NCBI GenBank assembly: GCA_032127875.1
Contig: JAQBHI010000126.1
Coordinates: forward strand, 1-64,000
Length of the DNA stretch: 64,000 nt
Direction of reading: 5' to 3'
From: CADEEV01 sp032127875
Lineage (GTDB): Bacteria; Acidobacteriota; Vicinamibacteria; Fen-336
Both the position numbers and the translations under genes were made by a program. Numbering within the stretch: the stretch's first letter is position 1; each line of letters starts with the position of its first letter. The notes under the pieces were generated by a model. That model saw only the letters and a list, made by a program, of their open reading frames with translations, was not told the DNA's origin and did no database searches. Below are positions 15,919 to 24,811 of this stretch, one piece after another.

Positions 15919-18640
15919 GTTGCAGCTTTGCGCTCACGCCGAGCAGGTCGAGGGCCCGCTCCAGCGCGCGTGACACGAAGAACTGCTTTTCCGCTGCCTG
16001 CAGCGCTTCGAGCCGGGGCCGGAACGTCGTGAGCCCGAGTTCGGCGATGTGATGCGCTGCCAGGCAGCGTAGCGACTCGCTCGCCTCTTCGAGCATCACG
16101 CCCAGCAGCGCCTCGTAGGGGAGGGTGCTAGGCGCGTGGAAGGGCCGCGCCCGGGCCAGGCGCTCGGCATCGGCCAGGTCGTCGTGCAACGAGAGCACGG
16201 CATCGCGCAGGGGCGGAAGCAGCAGGTTTTCGAGCAGCTCACGGCTGCTGGCGCGGATCCTGGCGTTGGCGCTGCTGCGGCCGCGGTAGATGCTGCGCAG
16301 GTCCTCGTGCCGGAACTGAAGCCCCAACAGACGGAACAGCCGTTCGACCGCGTGCGCCTGCTTGTCGCGGAGCAGGCAGACTAGAAGCTGGTGCGTTCGC
16401 GTGAGGCGCGTGCCGTCGGACGCGGCTCCCGCCTGGAGCGCGAGGCGCCAGTCGATCACCTTGAGAGCCGCCTGAAGAGTGGCGGTGGTGGCTCGGCCGA
16501 GGATGGCCCCGTCCAGCGGCAGCTCGGGAGCGTTGCTGTGGATCCGTCCGAGGCCGCGCAGGATCTTGAAGCGGACCATGCCGTCGGGCTCCGCCTCGAG
16601 CTGGCGCAGCAGCAGCGGGGCCGCGTCTTCCGGCGGGAAGGGGCTGATCGTCCGCGGCACGTGCCGCCGGATCTCCTGCGGCAAGCCGTAGTCGGCCGAG
16701 GCCCGTTCGAGAAAGGCAAGGCCTGCGGGGCCGTGCGCCAGGAAGGCCCCCCGCGCGGCGGCGCGCACGCTGCGTTGCGCCAGCATCGGCAGCAGCGCGG
16801 GGAGGAAGCGCTCGTCGGGCATCGCCGCCATGGCCTGGGCCACGTCGCTCAGCACTTCGCCTTCCGGCGCCTCGGACAGCTCGAGCAGCGTCGCGACGAA
16901 GACCGCATCGGGCTGGAGGCGGATGGCTTGCGCAAGAGCCGTTCCGGCTTCCGGCGACTGGCTGTCGAGCAGCTCCGTCAGCGCTCTCTGGGTTTCGTCG
17001 GAGACCCAGCCGCCGGAGACGAGCCCGACCAGCGCGGCAGCTCGGACCCGCGGGCTGGAGTCGTGGCTCGCATGCTCGAGAGCCACCCTGTCGGTCTTGA
17101 TCGCCACGCGCGCCCGAAGTGCGGCGGCGCGGATCTCGGGGTCGGCATCACTGAGCAGGCGGTCCGCGATGGACAGGAAGTCGGTGCGCTTCGCCGTGGT
17201 GAACAGCGCCAAGGCCCGCAGCGCGACGGCCTTGGATGGGTGATAGAGGATCAGTGCCGGAATCAGCCGCGCCTTGCCCTGGGTTTCGAGCAGGTCGAGG
17301 GCCCCCACGACCTCGGCGTCGTCGCTGCTGTTGAGGGCCGCGAAGATCGCCTCCAGCGAGCCCAGGTCGAGTTCCGGCACTTCGGCGCTGGTCACGATCG
17401 AGCCCTGGCGCAGTGCCGTCCGAAACAGATCGAGGTAGTTGTCCTTGAGGTCGCTGGCCGTCACTATCCAGAGCGTGGCCAGGATCAGCAGCGTCAGGGC
17501 GAGGAAGGCGCTCTGAGAGATGAAGGCCACGGGCGTCAGGATCAGCAGCGATGCGAGCGCCTGCCCGCCGCGTTGGCAGGTGACATCGATGAACGGCTTG
17601 GCGCGGGCGCGGATCGCGTCGGGCAGCGGAACGTAGAGCAGCTCGGTGGCGGTGCGATGCAGGGAATGGCGCAACGACCCGTCGGCGCCCTTCAACCACA
17701 GCGCCGCGGCGAGCCCGCCGCCCACGAGCAGAACGCTCGACCCCGCGATGAGCAGGGCGGGCAGCACCACGAGTGCTCGGTGCACGCCGAGCCGCCGCAG
17801 CAGCCAGCCGACCAGCGCCACCTGTACGATCAGTGCGAGGGCGTTGAGCAGCAGGTACACGCCCGCGAAGAATTCGCCCAGTGCTTCTCCGGGCACGTAC
17901 TTCACGACCGCGCTCTTGAACAGGTAGTCGGCGAGCGTCACCGCCATGGTCGAAGACAGCACCAGCCCGGCGAGCGGGCGCGCGTAGGGATGGCGCAGGA
18001 TCAGCTTCATCGAGCCGGACAGGGAAAGCGCCATGCTCGGTGCCGGGGCCTGGGCGGTGGCCTTCGAGAACAGCGAGGGCCCCAGGCTCGAGACGAAAAA
18101 AAAGGCGGCGCTGGCGAGGATCAGGTGCCGGGAGGGCAGCGCCGCGGCTATCACGCCGGCGATGCCGGCGCCGAGGATCGCGCCCAGCACGCTGCCCGTG
18201 CCGATGATCCGGTACAGCCGCTTGGCCTGCGTGAGGTTGTAGATCTCCGAGAGCACGCCGTAGAACTGAACGGTGGCGACCGTGCCGAAGAGCCCGCACC
18301 AGATATACAGCGTGTACAGCAGCCAGCGCCCCCGCGGGACTTCGCTCAACTCCCAGAGCACGAAGTTGGCCAGGGCGGCAACCAGCAGCAGCAGCGACAA
18401 CGTCGTGCGGCTCGAGAGCCGGCCCAGTCGCGGCGCGGGCAGCCGGGACAGCGCGAAGGCGATGGCCGCGATCGCGATGTACATGAAGGGCAGGCGCGTC
18501 GCTGGAATGCGCGCCAGGAACAGCGCGTCACGCGCCGTTTCGAGGAGGGTGTGACCCGCCAGGATCCCGAACAGGGTCACGAAGGCTGCCGCCGCGCCTC
18601 GTCGCTCCTCTGGCCGGACGTCACCCAACGTCGACAGCAT
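15911..18640 (-). CDS. ATP/ADP-translocase-like transporter fused to HEAT repeats
   Basis: Residues 1-420 form a 12-helix carrier related to the Npt/Tlc nucleotide transporters, starting with FVTLFGILAGHTLLETARDA and including LYRIIGTGSVLGAILGAGIAG. The remaining ~490 residues are soluble HEAT-like repeats, with units such as DADPEIRAAALRARVAI and DSSPRVRAAALVGLVSGG. True Tlc proteins exchange ATP for ADP in obligate intracellular bacteria. In free-living bacteria this HEAT fusion has no established substrate that I know of. TAAAAT nine bases before the ATG suggests a near-leaderless promoter. The downstream cNMP-binding gene overlaps it. Confidence 0.82.
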   Translation of the reverse strand: MLSTLGDVRPEERRGAAAAFVTLFGILAGHTLLETARDALFLARIPATRLPFMYIAIAAIAFALSRLPAPRLGRLSSRTTLSLLLLVAALANFVLWELSEVPRGRWLLYTLYIWCGLFGTVATVQFYGVLSEIYNLTQAKRLYRIIGTGSVLGAILGAGIAGVIAAALPSRHLILASAAFFFVSSLGPSLFSKATAQAPAPSMALSLSGSMKLILRHPYARPLAGLVLSSTMAVTLADYLFKSAVVKYVPGEALGEFFAGVYLLLNALALIVQVALVGWLLRRLGVHRALVVLPALLIAGSSVLLVGGGLAAALWLKGADGSLRHSLHRTATELLYVPLPDAIRARAKPFIDVTCQRGGQALASLLILTPVAFISQSAFLALTLLILATLWIVTASDLKDNYLDLFRTALRQGSIVTSAEVPELDLGSLEAIFAALNSSDDAEVVGALDLLETQGKARLIPALILYHPSKAVALRALALFTTAKRTDFLSIADRLLSDADPEIRAAALRARVAIKTDRVALEHASHDSSPRVRAAALVGLVSGGWVSDETQRALTELLDSQSPEAGTALAQAIRLQPDAVFVATLLELSEAPEGEVLSDVAQAMAAMPDERFLPALLPMLAQRSVRAAARGAFLAHGPAGLAFLERASADYGLPQEIRRHVPRTISPFPPEDAAPLLLRQLEAEPDGMVRFKILRGLGRIHSNAPELPLDGAILGRATTATLQAALKVIDWRLALQAGAASDGTRLTRTHQLLVCLLRDKQAHAVERLFRLLGLQFRHEDLRSIYRGRSSANARIRASSRELLENLLLPPLRDAVLSLHDDLADAERLARARPFHAPSTLPYEALLGVMLEEASESLRCLAAHHIAELGLTTFRPRLEALQAAEKQFFVSRALERALDLLGVSAKLQRA

Positions 18641-18649
18641 GTACGGGCG

Positions 18650-18655
18650 ATTTTA
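18650..18655 (-). promoter_or_regulatory. Candidate -10 box, transporter/HEAT gene
   Basis: TAAAAT on the minus strand ends nine bases before the ATG at 18640. No convincing -35 box is seen. It belongs to the window-wide set of TANNNT boxes placed 6-9 bases from start codons. Confidence 0.45.
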
Positions 18656-18675
18656 CGACGATTGGCTGCGACTGC

Positions 18676-18745
18676 CCCGAAGCGTCTCGGGGCGAGTGCG
18701 GAGCGGGCGGGGGGGTGCTTGGCAGCGCACTCCCCGGGTCTGCCG
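18676..18745 (+). repeat. Degenerate third copy of the REP-like repeat
   Basis: The stretch with GAGTGCGGAGCGGGCGGGGG, then GTGCTTGG and a CTCCCCGGGT arm, aligns with the second half of the repeats at 2413-2587 (GAGCGCGAAGCGCGCGGGGG, then TGCTTG and a C-run). The first hairpin is missing or decayed. It sits in the gap between the chimeric ORF and the transporter/HEAT gene. Confidence 0.6.
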
Positions 18746-18746
18746 A

Positions 18747-19268
18747 CTAGAACGTCCTGGCGAGGTCGAGGGCGCTCTTGACGTCGATACGTTTGAAGGA
18801 CAGACCGTTCTTCGGGTCGGTGATCGGGGCGCCGGTGCTCTTGAGGGCCGCCTCGATCTGGCCCGGCGAGAGGTCAGGCCGGGCCTGGAGCAGCAGGGCC
18901 GCGGCACCGGCAGCATGCGGGCTTGCCTGGGACGTCCCGAGGAAGGTCGAGGTCCCGCCCCCGCGTCCCGCTGCGCTGATCGCGGCGCCCGGCGCCAGCG
19001 TGCCCTGCATCAGCGTCGCGAAAGAGAGCCGAGCCTGAACCGAGGTGTAGAGGAGCCCCGTGGCCGTGTTCAGGACGGCCGCGACGATGTAGACGTAGGG
19101 CAAGGCCTCCGAGCCGAAGTGCGCGAGGAACAAGGCACTCGCGGCGGTCTCGAAGAACACCGTGGCGAGGCCCATCGCGAAAGAGTGCCCGAGCATGAGC
19201 GAGGCGGACTGGCGCTCGCCGGGCTCGACACCCAGGGCCAGAGCCACTCGCCCTGCCAGCGAAGCCAT
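18747..19268 (-). pseudogene. Chimera: transporter N-terminus joined to subtilase C-terminus
   Basis: This 173-codon ORF is a fusion of two unrelated gene pieces. Residues 1-90 (SLMLGHSFAMGLATVFFETA, YVYIVAAVLNTATGLLYTS) match the start of the same transporter family as the neighbouring 909-residue protein. Residues 91-173 are the end of an S8 peptidase: APGAAISAA, then GTSQASPHAAGAAALLLQA with the catalytic Ser (residue 113, codon 18932-18930). The Asp and His parts of the triad are absent, and so are most transporter helices, so neither activity can exist. The junction is near 18998. It is either a deletion fusion or a chimeric assembly. Confidence 0.75.
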
Positions 19269-19331
19269 TTCGACCTCGTGACGAAGGTGCGACGACGCCT
19301 CCCGCAGGCGCCGGCGAGAGACTATACGCGA

Positions 19332-19337
19332 TAGAAT
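19332..19337 (+). promoter_or_regulatory. Candidate -10 box, acyl reductase operon
   Basis: TAGAAT ends seven bases before the ATG at 19345, so the predicted transcript starts at the start codon. No good -35 hexamer is present at the usual distance. Confidence 0.5.
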
Positions 19338-19344
19338 CGCGGCG

Positions 19345-21228
19345 ATGGCGGCAAGTGCGAAGCGCGCGGCAGCGGCCGACGCGGATCCGGATTTCTCCCC
19401 GAGCCGCTACATAGCGCGGATCAGCCTGGACACCGGCAAGGAGATGCCCGGTCCGATCGACCCCGAGGAGTTGCTGGTGCACGCCCACCGCGACCGGCAT
19501 CCGGTCGAGGTGGCCGCGCAGTTCGTGGCGAACCGCGTCGTCGGGCTGACCGGCAAGGAAGCCGTCGTGCGTCGCGGCCTGAAGGCCTTCAACACGCTGG
19601 GTCGATGGCTCGTGAGCGGCGTGGGGGCCGCCTCGGGCAGCCGCGCCGTTGCGGAGCGGGCGAAGCGGCTGATCGGCGTCGTCGATCCCGGATTCGCCTT
19701 CCGCTTTCGCGAGCCGACGCACCTCTCCGACCGGCAGCTTCGGGAACGGGTGAGGAAGCTGCAGGGCGATGCGGCCGTGCGCCTCAAGGCGCGGGGTCGG
19801 AACCCGCGGCTCCGGATCCTCATGACGGGCGCCACCGGCTTCGTCGGCAAGGAGATCCTCAGCCAGGTCGCTTCGGACCGGCGCGTGGCGGAGCTGGTCG
19901 CGGTGCTGCGCCCCGAAACGCTCCGCGATCTGAAGACGAAACAGGTCCTGAAGGTGCTCTCGCCGGCGGAGCGTGGGGCGCTGCTCCTGAAACGGCTGCG
20001 TATCACCGGGACCCGCGCGCAGCGCTTCCGCTTCGTGGCCGGCGACATCGAGAAGCCCAACCTCGGCATCGCGGCCGGCGAGATCGCCCGGCTCCGCAAG
20101 ACGCTCACGCACGTGATTCATTGCGCCGCGAGCGTTTCCTTCGACGACCCCTACGAAAGCTCGTTCCGAGCCAACGTGCTCGGTTCCCTGAACGCGCTGC
20201 GCTTCTCGCTGCAGATCCAGCAAACGCCCGGCTCCGCCTTTCTCCACCACGTCGCGATCGAGACCTCCTACATCCACGGCCGGAAGAAGCGTTCGATCGC
20301 CCAGGAGCGCGCGCTGGTCTTCCCGCGGCACTTCTACAACAACTTCTACGAGCTCACAAAGGCGATGGCCTCGATCGAGACCGACCGCTTCCTCGTGGCG
20401 CGAGGCTTGCGAGTCGTGCAGCTCTTGCCTTCGATCGTGATCGGCGAGGCCCGCACCGGGAACAACCGCGGCGACCTGAAGGTCGTGAACGCGCCGATCA
20501 ACGCCTTCGGCCGCGCCAAGGAGGCGGTGGATCGCTCGCACGGGGATCTGCTGGGCATGCCGAAGGCGCGCGTCATCGCTGCGCTCGCCTGTGTCTTTCC
20601 GGGCGACCCGAGCGCGGAGATGAACCTGGTCCCGGTCGACCGCGTCGCCGCCGGGATCCTGGCGGCGCTCGGCGTGAGCGCGGCCATCGGCGTGCGCATC
20701 CACCTCGCCACCGACAACCGGATTCCCTCCGAGGACATGCTACGCATCGTCCACGAAGAGCTCGGCGTGCAGGTGCGGCTGGCCGACCCCACGCTGTATC
20801 GCAACCTGACGATGCCGCTCGTGAAGACCGTCTTGGAACGCGTCGGCGAGCCCAGGCTGGGGGCGGCCCTGGAGCGGCTCTCGACGATCTTCGGCGCCTA
20901 CGGGGAATGGGGTCAACCCGTCCACGAAGTCGGCAACGACGTGCGTCTGCTGGGCCTTGCGCTGCGGCGGCCCGACACGCGCCACGCCTTCCGCATGCTG
21001 TGCCGTCACAACCGCTACGTCCAGGAATACGGACGCGTGCGCGACGCCGACGAAGTCGCGCGCCGGGAGCATGCCTGGGAAGAGGCGATCGACGCCATCG
21101 AGCACCGGACCGGGCGCCAGGCGTCGGCGATCCCGGCGGGGGAGTTCAGGGAGCTGCTCGTCGAGGAGATCGACCTCAAGGGTTTCGAGCGACGTCAGCC
21201 AGTACGCAAACGCGGAGGCGACGAATGA
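19345..21228 (+). CDS. Fatty acyl reductase-like extended SDR protein
   Basis: This 627-residue protein is of the male-sterility/NAD-binding-4 type. A ~150-residue N-terminal extension (from DTGKEMPGPIDPEELL) precedes a Rossmann fold with TGATGFVG at 161-168. The active pair is Tyr335 and Lys339 in YELTK. Homologous domains reduce fatty acyl-CoA or acyl-ACP to aldehyde or alcohol, or act in carboxylic acid reductases. The C-terminal ~200 residues are helical and of unknown role. It heads an overlapping four-gene operon with a phasin-like protein, an epimerase and an acyltransferase, which points to lipid or storage-granule metabolism. The substrate is unproven. Confidence 0.8.
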   Translation: MAASAKRAAAADADPDFSPSRYIARISLDTGKEMPGPIDPEELLVHAHRDRHPVEVAAQFVANRVVGLTGKEAVVRRGLKAFNTLGRWLVSGVGAASGSRAVAERAKRLIGVVDPGFAFRFREPTHLSDRQLRERVRKLQGDAAVRLKARGRNPRLRILMTGATGFVGKEILSQVASDRRVAELVAVLRPETLRDLKTKQVLKVLSPAERGALLLKRLRITGTRAQRFRFVAGDIEKPNLGIAAGEIARLRKTLTHVIHCAASVSFDDPYESSFRANVLGSLNALRFSLQIQQTPGSAFLHHVAIETSYIHGRKKRSIAQERALVFPRHFYNNFYELTKAMASIETDRFLVARGLRVVQLLPSIVIGEARTGNNRGDLKVVNAPINAFGRAKEAVDRSHGDLLGMPKARVIAALACVFPGDPSAEMNLVPVDRVAAGILAALGVSAAIGVRIHLATDNRIPSEDMLRIVHEELGVQVRLADPTLYRNLTMPLVKTVLERVGEPRLGAALERLSTIFGAYGEWGQPVHEVGNDVRLLGLALRRPDTRHAFRMLCRHNRYVQEYGRVRDADEVARREHAWEEAIDAIEHRTGRQASAIPAGEFRELLVEEIDLKGFERRQPVRKRGGDE

Positions 21229-21524
21229 GGGAAGAAGAAACGATCTTCGAGCGGCTGAAGATGCGCGGCGAGGAGATGTTCCAGCAGGTGTCCGGCGAGC
21301 TGATGAACAACCCACGTTTCGTGGCCGCGATGCGCTCGGCGCTGCGCGGCAAGGAGAAACTCGACGAAGCCTCGGCGCGTGCCCTGAAGGCCATGAACGT
21401 GCCGACGCGGAGCGAGTTCAAGAAAGCACTTCGCCGGATCGAGACGCTCGAGGCGGAGCTGGCCGCGCTCAAGGCCAGCAGCAAGCCGGCGTCGAAGCGG
21501 CGCCAGGCGAAGAAGGCGCGCTAG
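21225..21524 (+). CDS. Small phasin-like coiled-coil protein
   Basis: This 99-residue protein has an amphipathic helical N-terminus (FQQVSGELMNNPRFVAAMRS) and a tail NVPTRSEFKKALRRIETLEA followed by a Lys/Arg-rich end. This NxPTRSE-plus-leucine-heptad tail is the usual C-terminus of phasin-type proteins that coat polyhydroxyalkanoate granules. A second, longer protein with the equivalent NIPSRREIAELTRKVEEL tail is encoded at 24812-25249. It overlaps the reductase by four bases (ATGA). Confidence 0.68.
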   Translation: MREEETIFERLKMRGEEMFQQVSGELMNNPRFVAAMRSALRGKEKLDEASARALKAMNVPTRSEFKKALRRIETLEAELAALKASSKPASKRRQAKKAR

Positions 21525-21529
21525 CTTTC

Positions 21530-22510
21530 ATGCGCCGGCTGGCTGTCACGGGCGCCGGATCCTTCCTGGGCGGCAGACTGTTGCGGCGGCTGATCGAGAC
21601 GCGCGGCGCCGACAAGCTCGTGGTGATCGACATCGCCGCTCCGCCCGCGACGCTCGAGGTCCGGCACCACGAGATCGACTTCACGCAGCCTGCCTCGGAT
21701 GAGCGCTTGTTGCAGGTGCTGCGCGAGGAGCAAGTGGACAGCGTCGTGCATTTCGCCTTCTTCACGAACCCGCGCCGCGACAAGAGCTACGCCCACGAGC
21801 TGGAATCGATCGGCACCTTGAAGCTGATGGCCGCGGCGGCTGCCGCAGGCGTGTCCCGCGTCGTGCTCCGCTCGTTCACTGCCGTATACGGGGCGCGCGG
21901 CCAGAATCCGAATTTCCTGACCGAGGAGCGCCCGCTGCAGCCGAATTCCGCGCTGGCCTGGGCGCGCGACAAGTTCGAGGCGGAGCAGCACGCGGCCTCA
22001 TTCGCGCGGCGCTATCCCGAGATGGCGATCAGCGTGCTGCGCTTCGCGCCGCTGTTCGGGCCTGGCGTTCGGAACTTTTATACGCGCATCTTCGACAACC
22101 GCGTCGTGCCGACGCTGATGGGCTTCGACCCGCTCGTGCAACTGCTGCATCCCGACGACGCCTTGGATGCCGCCGAGGCGGCCCTGGAACGGGGGGTGGC
22201 CGGCGCCTTCAACATCGTCCCGCGAAGCGCGATTCCGCTCGCCTCGATCCTGCACCTGGGCGCCAAGGTTCCGCTTCCGGTGCCGCACCCGCTCGCGTAC
22301 GCGCTGTCCGACGCGCTGTGGGCGGCGGGTCTGGCCGAGGCCCCCGGTGCGTTCCTCGACTACGTGCGCTATCTGTGCGTCGCCGATGGCGCGCGGGCGG
22401 AGCGCGAGCTGGGCTTCCGGCCGCGTTACAGCAGCCGCGATGCCCTGCTCGCCTATCTGCGCTACCGGCATCCCGAGCCGGCTCCAGGGACGGCGGAGGC
22501 CACCGCGTGA
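21530..22510 (+). CDS. NAD-dependent epimerase/dehydratase family protein
   Basis: This 326-residue extended SDR has VTGAGSFLGGRLLRRL at the N-terminus as the NAD-binding loop. Instead of the canonical YxxxK, the active-site region reads RSFTAVYGARG and AWARDKFEAEQ. The order (VYG, then a Lys about 30 residues on) is that of UDP-glucose epimerase relatives with a displaced pair, and no clear YxxxK is present. In its operon it could act on a lipid-linked or 3-hydroxyacyl substrate. The gene starts with ATG five bases after the phasin-like stop codon. Confidence 0.75.
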   Translation: MRRLAVTGAGSFLGGRLLRRLIETRGADKLVVIDIAAPPATLEVRHHEIDFTQPASDERLLQVLREEQVDSVVHFAFFTNPRRDKSYAHELESIGTLKLMAAAAAAGVSRVVLRSFTAVYGARGQNPNFLTEERPLQPNSALAWARDKFEAEQHAASFARRYPEMAISVLRFAPLFGPGVRNFYTRIFDNRVVPTLMGFDPLVQLLHPDDALDAAEAALERGVAGAFNIVPRSAIPLASILHLGAKVPLPVPHPLAYALSDALWAAGLAEAPGAFLDYVRYLCVADGARAERELGFRPRYSSRDALLAYLRYRHPEPAPGTAEATA

Positions 22511-23526
22511 AGGCCTCGGCAAAGGTGGTGTCGATCCGTAGCGGCAGGCAGAGCTCAGAGGCCGAGAGCTTGCGAGAAAAGGTGCGGGCTCTCGAAGACG
22601 AGCTGCGGCAGCTCGCGCAGAAGCAAGGCGTCGTCGACCGGGAAGGCGCGCTGGTGGCGATCGCGCGGATATTCCAGGCGGGCACCAAGGGCCTTTCCTG
22701 GGAAAACCTGGCGCGCGCGCTGGCCGCCTGGCATTTCTCCTGGCACTCGGAGGAGGTCGACGCTTTCGGCTTCGACAAGAAGTTCATGGAGACGCTGCGG
22801 CCGATGTTCGAGTTCCTGTACACGGTGTGGTGGCGCGTCGAGGCCAGCGGTGTCGAGAACGTGCCGAGCCAGGGCGCCGCTCTGATCGTCGCCAATCATT
22901 CGGGCGTGCTGCCCTACGACGGCCTGATGATCAACATCGCGGTGCGCCACAAGCATCCGGCCCGCCGCGAGTGCCGGATGCTGGCGCTCGACATGTTCGC
23001 GCTGCTGCCGTTCCTGGCGCCGCTGCTTTCCAGGAGCGGCGCCGTGCGGGCCAATCAGGAGAACGCCGAGCGGCTGCTGCGCGGCGGCGCGCTGGCCGGA
23101 GTATTCCCCGAGGGTGTCAAGGGAGTCGGCAAGCGCTTCAAGGACCGCTACAAGCTGGCGCGCTTCGGCCGGGGCGGTTTCGTGCGCCTCGCGCTGCGCA
23201 CCGGCGCGCCGATCATTCCCTGCGCCGTGGTGGGCGGCGAGGAGATCCATCCGGTGCTCGCAAAGGCCGACTGGATCGGCCGGCCGTTCGGTCTCCCGTA
23301 CTTTCCGATCACGCCCACCTTTCCGCTGCTGGGACCGCTCGGCGTCGTGCCGCTGCCGACGAAATGGAGCCTGGATTTTGCGGACCCGTTGTCCGTGGCG
23401 AAGTACGGGCCCGAGGCCGCCGACGATCCGATTCTCGTCAATCGGCTGGCAGAGCAGGTGCGCGGGACGATTCAGCGCATGATCGACGGGCGTCTCGCGA
23501 GACGCCGCTCGATCTGGGTCGGGTAG
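22507..23526 (+). CDS. PlsC-like acyltransferase
   Basis: This 339-residue lysophospholipid acyltransferase-type protein has a coiled-coil N-terminus (residues 18-45), then VANHSGVLPYDG with His131 and Asp138, and AGVFPEGVKGVGK. The FPEG motif and the following basic patch are typical of the family. The spacing between His and Asp is six residues instead of the usual four, as in the NHSG.LP.D subgroup that includes glycerolipid and wax-type acyltransferases. GTG at 22507 overlaps the epimerase stop codon; the longer frame upstream is not needed. With the acyl reductase it could make a neutral lipid, but this is inference. Confidence 0.82.
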   Translation: MKASAKVVSIRSGRQSSEAESLREKVRALEDELRQLAQKQGVVDREGALVAIARIFQAGTKGLSWENLARALAAWHFSWHSEEVDAFGFDKKFMETLRPMFEFLYTVWWRVEASGVENVPSQGAALIVANHSGVLPYDGLMINIAVRHKHPARRECRMLALDMFALLPFLAPLLSRSGAVRANQENAERLLRGGALAGVFPEGVKGVGKRFKDRYKLARFGRGGFVRLALRTGAPIIPCAVVGGEEIHPVLAKADWIGRPFGLPYFPITPTFPLLGPLGVVPLPTKWSLDFADPLSVAKYGPEAADDPILVNRLAEQVRGTIQRMIDGRLARRRSIWVG

Positions 23527-23588
23527 CACCGGCGGCGCCCTGCTGGACATGTGAGGGTCCGGCAAGGCCCACTGCCTAACTCCAGCGC

Positions 23589-24776
23589 TTACCTGAGCTT
23601 CCTTTCCAGCATCTCCAGCGAGCCGGAGAGGGCGCGGCCGACCAGGGAGCGCTGCGGCTGGCGTGCCGGGATGGGGGGCACCGCGGCGGGATCGCCCAGC
23701 CGAATGCCGTGGCGCTTGAGGACGCGCGCATAGGCTGCATGGTTCTTCTGGAAGCCTTGCAGCACGGAACGATAGCCGTCCTCGGCCACGACCTTGCGCG
23801 CGCTCATGCGCATGATGTTGTAGGCGAACATGCGCATGTCGTCGCGGGTGGGTTCGATCAGCAGGATGTCCACTTCGGGATGCTCGGCCTGGTAGCGCTC
23901 GAGACCGTATTGCATGCGGCCGTGGAGCATGATGCGCAGCGCCTGGTCGAGGACGTAGTTGAGGCCCTTGTTGCTGAGGTGGCCGTGCAGGGGGCCTTTC
24001 GGCCCCACGTTGAGGATCGGCACGATCGGGTTGATGCAGATCACCAGATTCGCGCCGTGGCGGATCGCCAGGTTGATGTGAGCGGTCTTCTTGACGCCGC
24101 CGTCGACGTAGTCGCGGCCGCCGATGCGCACCGGGCGGTACAGTCCCGGCAGCGCCGTCGAGGCCTGGACGGCTCGCGAGATCGGCACGTTGCGGTGACC
24201 CTTGTCGCCGAAGGCCACCGCTTCTCCTGAATCAAGATCGACGCCGACTACGAACAGCGCCCGGGCGAGTTCGTCGAACCGGTCGCTCTGGCCGCGCGAG
24301 GTGAAGACGGCCTGCAGGAACTCCTGGATGCCCGAATTGTCGAGCAGGCCGGCAGGCAGCAGTTCCAGCATCGAGAACACAAAGTCCGAGAGGTTGCGCC
24401 CCGGCTCGCGGAGGGCCGTGCTGAGCGCCTCGCGCACGACGCGGGGCGCCTGCATCGAGCCCCGCGCCAGGTCGGAGAGTCCGAGCCTGAACAGCGGCGC
24501 CGACGACATTCCGAAGGGGGAGCGAGACGCGACCTCGTCGTACATCTCGCGCGGCGCGATGCCATTGGCGAGCAGCGACGAGACAAAGGCGCCACCGCTG
24601 ACCCCGACGTAGAGGTCGAGGTCGAGGACGCTGCGCCCCAGGATCCCTTCCAGGGCGCGCAGGCAGCCGATCTCGTAGACCGCTCCGGTGACGCCGCCGC
24701 CGGCGCAGACGAGGGCGATCTTGCTGGGTTTCCCGCGTGAGCGTCTCGCCTGCACCTTGTGTCCGGCCAAGCCCAC
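23589..24776 (-). CDS. Patatin-like phospholipase
   Basis: This 395-residue patatin-fold lipid hydrolase has the oxyanion-hole loop CAGGGVTGAVYEIG, nucleophile Ser60 in GVSGG and catalytic Asp225 in DGG, so the Ser-Asp dyad is complete. The C-terminal ~150 residues are less conserved (DEGYRS-like helix and a basic tail). There is no signal peptide, so it probably acts on the cytosolic face of a membrane or granule. It is convergent with the acyltransferase operon and upstream-facing to the phasin and phaR genes. Its reading frame begins with GTG; a strong start signal is lacking. Confidence 0.87.
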   Translation of the reverse strand: MGLAGHKVQARRSRGKPSKIALVCAGGGVTGAVYEIGCLRALEGILGRSVLDLDLYVGVSGGAFVSSLLANGIAPREMYDEVASRSPFGMSSAPLFRLGLSDLARGSMQAPRVVREALSTALREPGRNLSDFVFSMLELLPAGLLDNSGIQEFLQAVFTSRGQSDRFDELARALFVVGVDLDSGEAVAFGDKGHRNVPISRAVQASTALPGLYRPVRIGGRDYVDGGVKKTAHINLAIRHGANLVICINPIVPILNVGPKGPLHGHLSNKGLNYVLDQALRIMLHGRMQYGLERYQAEHPEVDILLIEPTRDDMRMFAYNIMRMSARKVVAEDGYRSVLQGFQKNHAAYARVLKRHGIRLGDPAAVPPIPARQPQRSLVGRALSGSLEMLERKLR

Positions 24777-24811
24777 CTCCGTTGTCGCGGCGCGAGTCTA
24801 CGCGAGGCGGC

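Noticed and set aside
16391..18781. Long plus-strand frame opposite the transporter/HEAT gene
   Set aside because: Amino acid composition (Arg, Gln, Glu, Gly) is that of an antisense shadow, and the opposite strand has clear protein homology.
23489..23506. Perfect 18-base palindrome GGCGTCTCGCGAGACGCC
   Set aside because: It lies within the acyltransferase coding tail (LARRR codons) with no other copy noticed; it is likely chance in GC-rich DNA.
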